Positions 7,678-13,637 of a DNA stretch of 64,000 nucleotides are shown here, piece after piece. Origin of the DNA: JABMQW01 sp964439935. GTDB taxonomy: Bacteria; Fidelibacterota; Marinisomatia; Marinisomatales; TCS56. The notes under the pieces were generated by a model. It ran no database searches. It worked only from the letters and a program-made list of their open reading frames with translations, and was not told the DNA's origin. The stretch lies in NCBI GenBank assembly GCA_964439935.1, contig CAYTPW010000016.1, forward strand, positions 10,899 through 74,898. The letters run 5' to 3'. A program made the position numbers and the translations under genes. Positions within the stretch are counted from its first letter, which is position 1. Each line of letters starts with the position of its first letter.

Positions 7678-8787
7678 ATGATGCAGGTTATTCCGGTGAG
7701 CAATCGTCGTGAATTGAAAGAATTTATCACCTTACCAGCTAAACTGCACCAAAATCACTCGGGTTGGGTTCCACCACTCTATCGCGATGAATGGCGGTAT
7801 TTTGATTTTACCAAGAACAAAAATAGCATTGGCAGCGATACTAAAATGCTACTGGCTAAGACCGACGGACAAATCGTTGGCCGGATATTAGGTATTATTA
7901 GTCATCGCGTAAATCAAGCCCACAATGCACGAACTGCACGTTTTGCAAATCTGGAATGCATCAATGATCCCGAGGTAGCTCAAGGATTATTGTCGGAGGT
8001 TGAAGATTGGGCTCGGGGAAACGGAATGACCTCAATCATGGGTCCGAAAGGTTTTTCTAATCTGGATCCGGAAGGCTTCATAATCGAGGGTTTTAAATAT
8101 GAACCAACTCTATCCACATACTATAATTATGAATATATCATTGATTTTCTCCAGGCATCAGGTTATCAGAAATATATCGACTATGTAGCTTATAAGATTC
8201 CAGTTGAGATTCCGGAGTTTTATCAGAAGATTTATAACCGGATCATCCGCCGAAAGGAATTTGAACTGGTAGAGTTTACCAGTCGTAGATCGGTTAAAAA
8301 ATTCGCCTACCCGATTCTGGAATTGATGAATGAGACTTATCGCAAACTGGATGGGTATGTCACCCTTACCGAATTTGAAATGGAAGCACTGGCAGAGCGG
8401 GTCTTGCCTATGCTCAATCCACGGTTTATAAAAGCAATTAAGCATAAAGATCAAGTCGTAGCCTTTGTGATTGGTATGCCCAATCCCAATCAGGGCATTC
8501 GCAGATCAAAAGGATATTTATTTCCATTCGGGATTTTTCATATTATGCGAGCTGCTAAAAAATCGTCACAGCTGGATTTACTACTGGGAGCCATCAAGGA
8601 GGAATACCGTGGTCGCGGACTGGATGTCCTGATGGGTACTGCAATGTATAAATCAGCCATTGAATATGGTTTTGAGCATATTGACAGTCACCTCGAACTG
8701 GAAACCAATACCAAAGTCCGAGCTGAAATGGAACGAGTCGACGGAAAGATTTATAAACGCTACCGTATATTTAAAAAAATACTTTAG
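7678..8787 (+). CDS. GNAT-fold acyltransferase-like protein, YghO-like
   Basis: This 369-residue protein resembles the large YghO-like GNAT proteins. It opens with IPVSNRRELKEFITLPAKLH and then WVPPLYRDEW, has a central KTDGQIVGRILGI stretch typical of an acetyl/acyl-CoA-binding fold, and a C-terminal GAIKEEYRGRGLDVLMG region resembling the GNAT pyrophosphate-binding loop (R-G-x-G-x). It has no signal peptide or membrane segment. Members include bacterial ceramide synthase in Caulobacter, but most have no known substrate. Its position behind an acyltransferase gene suggests lipid metabolism; that is inference. Two ATGs (7678, 7681) follow a GGGAGAG site. It ends convergently, 22 bases from the methyltransferase gene. 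Confidence 0.65.
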   Translation: MMQVIPVSNRRELKEFITLPAKLHQNHSGWVPPLYRDEWRYFDFTKNKNSIGSDTKMLLAKTDGQIVGRILGIISHRVNQAHNARTARFANLECINDPEVAQGLLSEVEDWARGNGMTSIMGPKGFSNLDPEGFIIEGFKYEPTLSTYYNYEYIIDFLQASGYQKYIDYVAYKIPVEIPEFYQKIYNRIIRRKEFELVEFTSRRSVKKFAYPILELMNETYRKLDGYVTLTEFEMEALAERVLPMLNPRFIKAIKHKDQVVAFVIGMPNPNQGIRRSKGYLFPFGIFHIMRAAKKSSQLDLLLGAIKEEYRGRGLDVLMGTAMYKSAIEYGFEHIDSHLELETNTKVRAEMERVDGKIYKRYRIFKKIL

Positions 8788-8809
8788 TTATTCATTCAGT
8801 CCGTTGTTG

Positions 8810-9625
8810 TTACCCGTCCCCCCTGGCAAGATTGTAACTCCAATATTGGAATGATTCATTTTCCAGCGCCTTGTAGCGTCGACTACCGGGTAATGCCGCA
8901 AAACTCTTTGCTGTTTCTATTGCCCAGTACGGGAGTGTCTGCTTGATAAGGTTTAGGCGGCGATCGTGATCATGGTTCAAAGCGGAAACCACATTTTGGG
9001 TGATATTGGTCTTTGACAGGGTAACAAAACCAGCAGCCTTCAATTGTTGATTCAATTTCGGCAATTCCTCCATTTTTCGGAAATCGGAGAATAAAAATCG
9101 TCCCTTCTTTTTAAGCACCCGGTGTACCTCGGCAAAGAATCTCTCTTTATCACTGTAGTTATGCGAGGATTCGATGTTAATTAAGGCATCGAAAGATCGG
9201 TCTGGAAATGGTAATTCTATCGCATTACCCTGGATAAAGCTTGCATCAGGACAATTATGCTGTCGATTACAATAGTCAATCAATTTTGGTGCCAGATCGA
9301 GGCCGATATATTTCTCAGGTTTTAAATACCGAGTTATAAAGGAGGCGCCGCCACCACGGCCGCAACCCACCTCTAAAAGTCGTTTGGCAGTTAAATCGTA
9401 CTCCGAAACAACATGATCGTAAAGCTGATAACCATACCGTTCCGATTCGTCGGATGAAAGGAGGTGAAGACCAGTCGATTGTCCATCAGTTGGGTGATAC
9501 CCATAATTCATAAAGGTCATGCCACCATTAATATCCCTTTTGCCAAGGTAACTGTACCAGAATCTTCCGATCGGTTCTTTCAACCAACCGGGCATAGTAT
9601 AATATTTATTCAGGATAAACTTCAT
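8810..9625 (-). CDS. SAM-dependent class I methyltransferase
   Basis: This 271-residue protein carries the Rossmann methyltransferase motifs: motif I LLEVGCGRGGGASF (about residues 84-97), YIGLDLAPKLI (motif II acidic residue), PFPDRSFDALINIESSHNY (motif IV) and VLKKKGRFLFSDF. The arrangement and the preceding GMTFMNYGYH segment resemble the group containing mycobacterial phthiotriol methyltransferase and other lipid or small-molecule O-methyltransferases. The acceptor cannot be named. The gene lies 21 bases downstream of the TfoX-like gene on the minus strand, so both probably share a transcript. An Rx6-rich C-terminus follows the catalytic domain. Confidence 0.8.
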   Translation of the reverse strand: MKFILNKYYTMPGWLKEPIGRFWYSYLGKRDINGGMTFMNYGYHPTDGQSTGLHLLSSDESERYGYQLYDHVVSEYDLTAKRLLEVGCGRGGGASFITRYLKPEKYIGLDLAPKLIDYCNRQHNCPDASFIQGNAIELPFPDRSFDALINIESSHNYSDKERFFAEVHRVLKKKGRFLFSDFRKMEELPKLNQQLKAAGFVTLSKTNITQNVVSALNHDHDRRLNLIKQTLPYWAIETAKSFAALPGSRRYKALENESFQYWSYNLARGDG

Positions 9626-9646
9626 TTTTCCTACCCGTCGGCTAGT

Positions 9647-9982
9647 TCATTTCGGAGGAAGTGTCGCTGCAAAATTGATACCTTTTTTAATCCACTGATT
9701 CAATTCCTCATCTTCAGCAATTCCGTCTGGCATTACCATAATCCAACCCTTCATTGGACGACCGGTAATATCAAATTCAACCACATCTGGTCGGTTTGAA
9801 GCTGATGCGTACAGGTCTGGTCCTAGGCGTACAACCAACCTGTTTTTATGGATTCCACAAGCCATGTTTCCGTCGATCAAATAACCGATACCCCCGAACA
9901 TCTTTTTCGCTTCCAGTCCCGGTTGCTGATCAAGAATGCTATCTATGCGTTGTTCCAATCCTTCATCATATGCCATATTCAT
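9647..9982 (-). CDS. TfoX/Sxy N-terminal domain protein
   Basis: This 111-residue protein matches the TfoX N-terminal domain: EAKKMFGGIGYLIDGNMACGI near residues 24-45, then RLVVRLGPD and a final GWIMVMPDGIAEDEELNQW. Only the N-terminal domain is present, as in most family members outside the gamma-proteobacteria. In Haemophilus and E. coli the two-domain TfoX/Sxy controls competence; the single-domain forms have no proven role. It is cytosolic and the first gene of a two-gene minus-strand unit with the methyltransferase, divergent from the NAD(P)-binding gene at 10203. Confidence 0.85.
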   Translation of the reverse strand: MNMAYDEGLEQRIDSILDQQPGLEAKKMFGGIGYLIDGNMACGIHKNRLVVRLGPDLYASASNRPDVVEFDITGRPMKGWIMVMPDGIAEDEELNQWIKKGINFAATLPPK

Positions 9983-10202
9983 GCTCCAAGAATAACCGGT
10001 AAGATACCATAATATATTTTGATATTAAATGAAAAATATTGAATCATTTGAAGTGGGTTAGCCGCTAATATTTTTTAATCATAAAAGCTTAATAAGAGTT
10101 GTCAATGATCGATTTAGCTGTTAGAATACAGTCCGATTTACCGAAAGCAGATTGCTTAGAAATAACTCTGCCAGGGTTATTTTAATTCCGGAGATTCAGG
10201 TA

Positions 10203-10892
10203 ATGGTAGCCAAAATAAGAAAAAGAGCTCTTGTGCTAGGTGCCACAGGACTGGTGGGGCGTTATTGCCTGGAGGAGCTGCTTAATAATGATCTATTTAG
10301 TAAAGTGGTTGTACTTACAAGACGTGCCCTGCCAATCCAACATGAAAAATTATCCATTGAGGTTATTAATTTTGATCAATACGCACTCAATAACGAGCTG
10401 CTCAAAGTGGATTACGTATTTTGTTGTCTGGGGACCACAATCAGGAAAGCAGGATCGCAGACTGTATTTAGAACAGTAGATTATCATTATCCTCTTGATT
10501 TTGCCCGTGCAACCGATGCGATGGGTAAACCGAGTTTTATCCTGATCAGTGCGTTGGGAGCCAATCCCCACTCACGGTTCTTTTATAACCGTGTTAAAGG
10601 TGAGGTGGAACAGGCTATAGCCGAACTTAAATTAAAAGCGTTGATTATATTGCGACCATCACTGTTGACCGGAGATCGCAATGAATATCGATTCGGTGAA
10701 AAATTCGGAGCCATTATAATGCAGTTGCTCAAACCGCTATTTCGGGGGCCAATAAGGAAATATCGACCGATCGCTGCTGAAACAGTAGCATGTGCCATGG
10801 TTCATTATGCTGAGAAAGACCTGCTGGGTATAAACATTTTTGAGTCGGATCAAATCGCGGTAGAACAGAAACAACCTAAAATTCCTGTGTGA
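10203..10892 (+). CDS. NAD(P)-binding Rossmann protein (HTATIP2/YbjT-like)
   Basis: I take the ATG at 10203 (229 residues, GGAGATTCAGG upstream) in preference to the in-frame TTG at 10152. The dinucleotide-binding loop ALVLGATGLVGRYCLEEL is at the very N-terminus, followed by VVVLTRR, DYVFCCLGTT and ISALGANPHSRFFYNRVKGEVE. The Y-x3-K in YNRVK may correspond to the SDR catalytic pair. This pattern fits the atypical short-chain dehydrogenase family with HTATIP2-like oxidoreductases. The substrate is unknown. It stands alone between divergent and convergent genes. Confidence 0.75.
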   Translation: MVAKIRKRALVLGATGLVGRYCLEELLNNDLFSKVVVLTRRALPIQHEKLSIEVINFDQYALNNELLKVDYVFCCLGTTIRKAGSQTVFRTVDYHYPLDFARATDAMGKPSFILISALGANPHSRFFYNRVKGEVEQAIAELKLKALIILRPSLLTGDRNEYRFGEKFGAIIMQLLKPLFRGPIRKYRPIAAETVACAMVHYAEKDLLGINIFESDQIAVEQKQPKIPV

Positions 10893-11052
10893 TCTGATCG
10901 GCGGCCGAAAATGTGATCAGTAAAGTGAAACAGTGCCGCTTTTCAGCGTCCACCATTTGAAATACCGGTGATATGTTCAAATACTGGTATCCTAAAAATC
11001 AACAGGATACATTTATTGCCGTCAGTTATTTATAAGTAATGGGGATATTAAT

Positions 11053-11574
11053 TCAACTGCTAATTAATGTTACGATCACACTTGTGAAAATACCAATAAT
11101 GAAGGCTCCGTAAGCCAGCCGTATGAAGCGATATTTCTTAGCCGCCAGGAAATGGCCAAGGGTATAAATCTCCTTTGTCATTGCCTGGTATGTTTTGCTG
11201 GAGTCATTTAAAACGACCTCCATTTCTGATTGAAAATCGTCAAAATCCATTTTAATAAAATCACCAAAAAACAGCAGATTAAAATGTGGTTTCCTAATAT
11301 CGATTTTTCCATTTTTCCTGGTTTTTATCGGCAGTTTAGGCATCACAGCATAAGTTGATAGAATGATCGTTAATAGGCAGAAGCCAATCAGTACAAATGC
11401 GCCAAATTTCAAGCCCGGTTTGGTAATATGCGGTACCGTTAATGTGATCAATACTGATGAAATCGTTAGCAGCATATTAGCTTTTGAATCAGCCATGAAA
11501 CTAAGTTGAACATGGTGGTTCCTGGTCTGTTTCATCATATGATCCAGATGGGATCCCGGTTGTTTAATTTCCAT
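11053..11574 (-). CDS. Pycsar effector (DUF5706)-like membrane protein
   Basis: The 173-residue protein has the arrangement of the Pycsar transmembrane effector domain: an N-terminal RNHHVQLSFMADSKANMLLT motif, in which the D-x-K-A-N-x-L-L-T phrase is the family hallmark, then hydrophobic helices near residues 32-50 and 56-76, a cytosolic stretch, and a last helix near 150-172. In the Pycsar anti-phage system such proteins are opened by cCMP or cUMP and damage the membrane. No uridylate or cytidylate cyclase gene lies beside it here, so a defence role is not shown. Stand-alone homologues are common and uncharacterised. It is a single gene, convergent with the upstream NAD(P)-binding gene. Confidence 0.7.
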   Translation of the reverse strand: MEIKQPGSHLDHMMKQTRNHHVQLSFMADSKANMLLTISSVLITLTVPHITKPGLKFGAFVLIGFCLLTIILSTYAVMPKLPIKTRKNGKIDIRKPHFNLLFFGDFIKMDFDDFQSEMEVVLNDSSKTYQAMTKEIYTLGHFLAAKKYRFIRLAYGAFIIGIFTSVIVTLISS

Positions 11575-11772
11575 TTTAAAAATCCTGCTTTCCCAAACTC
11601 TTATTTAATTGTTAGCGAAATTTATCTAGTTTGAACATTATAATCATTATTGAACGGTAAAACTAAACTGTATTTCCGGTATTATCAATATGATTACCAC
11701 CCCGGCTGAATAATCAAAATCATCATATTTGTGTTTGATTGTATATTTATATCTTTCATTCGTGAAACAAAG

Positions 11773-12066
11773 ATGATTAAACATATTGTAATGATTCGTT
11801 TGCGAACAGATATTGATTATCGGTTCCATGCTGGTAATTTGATCCAGCGCCTGGAAGATTTAAAAAAGACGATTGATGTAATTGACTGCCTGGAAATTGG
11901 AAAAAATATCAGTGATTTTCCGTGGTCCGGTGATATTGTACTGTACACTGAATTTGAAAATATGGATAAGCTAAATAATTACCGAATCCATCCGGCCCAT
12001 CAGTCAGTCCTCGAATATTTGCAGGAGATAGCAGCCGAAATCAGAGTGACGGACTATGAAATTTGA
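11773..12066 (+). CDS. Dabb (stress-responsive A/B barrel) domain protein
   Basis: With the ATG at 11773 the protein has 97 residues and opens with MIKHIVMIRLR, the typical first strand of Dabb ferredoxin-like barrels. It continues with a helix (LIQRLEDLKKTI), GDIVLYTEFENMDKLNNY and the HPAHQSVLEYLQ stretch that is the clearest family mark. A longer frame opens at 11731, but its extra residues do not fit the family. Dabb proteins form dimers and mostly have unknown roles. The zinc-ribbon gene follows 31 bases later. Confidence 0.8.
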   Translation: MIKHIVMIRLRTDIDYRFHAGNLIQRLEDLKKTIDVIDCLEIGKNISDFPWSGDIVLYTEFENMDKLNNYRIHPAHQSVLEYLQEIAAEIRVTDYEI

Positions 12067-12097
12067 AAATAAGGTATGGAAGGCTTGTGATTAATTA

Positions 12098-12295
12098 ATG
12101 TGGGATTCGTGGGAATGCAAAATATGCAATATGGAAAATCCTGGTTATGCCCTGTTTTGTCAAAATCAGAATTGTAAAGCAGTCCAGGGTGCCTGGCGCT
12201 GTCAGGCCTGTGATTATAAAGTAGTTCGTGTTGAAGGTGTTTCGTTGCCGGCCAAAATCGAGAACTGTCCGAATTGTGGGCATCGTCAGCCTTGA
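12098..12295 (+). CDS. Small double zinc-ribbon protein, RanBP2-type first finger
   Basis: The 65-residue protein has two cysteine sets. The first, W-E-C-K-I-C-N-M-E-N-P then C-Q-N-Q-N-C, follows the W-x-C-x2-C-x3-N-x6-C pattern of RanBP2-type zinc fingers but with four residues between the last two cysteines instead of two. The second is WRCQACDY and later NCPNCGH, a plain zinc ribbon. RanBP2 fingers bind RNA or ubiquitin in eukaryotes; bacterial ones are uncharacterised. No Shine-Dalgarno is obvious before the ATG. It may be co-transcribed with the Dabb gene. Confidence 0.65.
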   Translation: MWDSWECKICNMENPGYALFCQNQNCKAVQGAWRCQACDYKVVRVEGVSLPAKIENCPNCGHRQP

Positions 12296-12346
12296 TTCAA
12301 TCCGAAATAAAAATTAGTACTCCAGTAATAAATGAGAGGTGAAGCT

Positions 12347-12538
12347 GTGAAACGGTTATACCGTAATACTAATGAAGCAAAAATCGCCGGTGTATGTGCC
12401 GGGATTGCTAATTATTTTGATATCGATCCGGTTATTATCCGCCTCATATTTATCCTGTCCCTTTTTTGGGGTGGCGGAATAATCGCTTATATCATTGCCT
12501 GGATAATAGTCCCGGATATCAGGGATATCTCCGAATGA
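12347..12538 (+). CDS. PspC-domain membrane protein
   Basis: The GTG at 12347 is the preferred start because GAGAGGTGA lies just upstream; an in-frame ATG at 12332 is too close to that site. The protein of about 63 residues shows the PspC signature KRLYRNTNEAKIAGVCAGIA, then YFDIDPVIIRL, and one transmembrane helix (FILSLFWGGGIIAYIIAWIIV). PspC domains occur in inner-membrane envelope stress proteins. No PspA or PspB gene is nearby, so this is an orphan copy, as is common in the FCB group. Confidence 0.88.
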   Translation: MKRLYRNTNEAKIAGVCAGIANYFDIDPVIIRLIFILSLFWGGGIIAYIIAWIIVPDIRDISE

Positions 12539-12541
12539 TAT

Positions 12542-12578
12542 TAAACAGCACCCGCAATTGAATAGTTGGTGTTGTTTA
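12542..12578. terminator. Hairpin between convergent pspC-like and trx genes
   Basis: TAAACAGCACC (12542-12552) pairs with GGTGTTGTTTA (12568-12578) with one G-U wobble. The loop is 15 bases. Lying between converging genes, it is a plausible two-way terminator, though the U-tract is short. Confidence 0.45.
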
Positions 12579-12594
12579 CGATGGAAGGAAAGGA

Positions 12595-12966
12595 TTAATT
12601 CTTTTCGGGTTCACCAACTTTCAGCACTTCGCTGATGACTTGCTTGAGCTGGTCTTTTGGTAAAGCACCAGTGGCCATTTGCGGTTTATCGCCATGGGGG
12701 ATGAACAGCATGCTGGGTATGCTGCGAATTCCAAAAGCTCCCGCCAGTTCCTGCTCAGCTTCGGTATCGACTTTGTAAAAATTGACTTTTCCCGAATATT
12801 CTTCCGATAATTCATCAATCACCGGTGAAAGCATTTTACACGGTCCGCACCAATCGGCGTAAAAATCGATGACCGATGGCAGATCGCCTTCGTATTTCCA
12901 TTCTTGATTTTTTTCGAAGTTATAAACCTTTTCCAAAAAAACTTGTTTTGTGAGATGTTGTACCAC
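12595..12966 (-). CDS. Thioredoxin
   Basis: This 123-residue thioredoxin has the active site WCGPCK with C40 and C43, preceded by DLPSVIDFYADW and followed by the cis-proline region IRSIPSMLFI. It lacks a signal peptide and should be cytosolic. The N-terminus (about 20 residues before the fold) is slightly longer than in E. coli TrxA. It reduces protein disulfides at the expense of thioredoxin reductase. It is divergently transcribed from the OsmC-like gene, sharing a 136-base promoter region; both belong to thiol and peroxide homeostasis. Confidence 0.93.
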   Translation of the reverse strand: MVQHLTKQVFLEKVYNFEKNQEWKYEGDLPSVIDFYADWCGPCKMLSPVIDELSEEYSGKVNFYKVDTEAEQELAGAFGIRSIPSMLFIPHGDKPQMATGALPKDQLKQVISEVLKVGEPEKN

Positions 12967-13102
12967 TTTGTCCTCTTTTCATTAAATCTTTTATCATATA
13001 GATGATTAAAGCGTACTTGGGTTACACAAATATCAGTCACTAACATTGACGTAACTATTTAAATTGAGAAACATCTGATTGACATTATAGGCGGAGAATT
13101 AA

Positions 13103-13495
13103 ATGGATATGAAAATAACATTTCCAGGTGGAAAGCGGGTTAATGCGGAATATAACGGTCATATTATCAAGACCGACCAGACCATTCCCAATAGTGGGCA
13201 CGGATCGGCACCAGAACCATTCGATCTGTTCCTGGCTTCAATCGGTACCTGTGCCGGGATCTATGTACTGGGTTTTTGCCAGCAGCGTGGAATTGACACT
13301 ACCGATCTTGAATTAATCCAGACGATGAATTATAGCCCAGACATGCGTTTTATCACCTATATTGGTCTGGATATCAAACTGCCGGCTGGTTTTCCTGAAA
13401 AATATAAATCGGCAATCATTAAATCAGCTCAATTATGTAAAGTAAAACGGCACCTCGAGCAATCCCCAACTTTTGACGTACGAACCGTAAACTAA
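13103..13495 (+). CDS. OsmC/Ohr-family protein
   Basis: The 130-residue protein has the OsmC fold with both redox cysteines in their expected places: C50 in FLASIGTCAGIYVLGFC and C112 in AQLCKVKRHL. The family reduces organic hydroperoxides using a Cys pair; some members act on other electrophiles. It has a GGCGGAG site before the ATG. The divergently placed thioredoxin gene could supply reducing power, which is an inference from position only. The sequence resembles the YhfA-like branch more than Ohr. Confidence 0.85.
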   Translation: MDMKITFPGGKRVNAEYNGHIIKTDQTIPNSGHGSAPEPFDLFLASIGTCAGIYVLGFCQQRGIDTTDLELIQTMNYSPDMRFITYIGLDIKLPAGFPEKYKSAIIKSAQLCKVKRHLEQSPTFDVRTVN

Positions 13496-13575
13496 GCATA
13501 TTTATCAGACCGAATCTAGTTGCAGTAAATCGCTGCCGGACTATTAATAGTCAAAACCTATCTTCGTGCAAAATG

Positions 13576-13604
13576 ATATTAATAAAGTAATCCTTTATTA
13601 GTAT
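13576..13604. promoter_or_regulatory. AT-rich palindrome upstream of the M4 peptidase gene
   Basis: TAATAAAG (13580-13587) and CTTTATTA (13593-13600) are perfect inverted repeats around a 5-base centre. The symmetry continues outward (ATA/TAT) after one mismatch. It lies 34 bases before the ATG, where an operator would be expected, and alternatively could act as a weak terminator for the OsmC-like gene. Confidence 0.4.
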
Positions 13605-13637
13605 TTTCAGTACGATTTAAACCGACCCGGAGACCTA

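Noticed and set aside
9464..9799. Plus-strand ORF of 111 codons opposite the methyltransferase and TfoX-like genes
   Set aside because: It spans two real minus-strand genes, lacks family similarity and has no start signal. It is a shadow frame.
11053..11574. Complete Pycsar defence operon
   Set aside because: Only an effector-like gene is present. Flanking genes are an NAD(P)-binding protein and a Dabb protein, with no cyclase.
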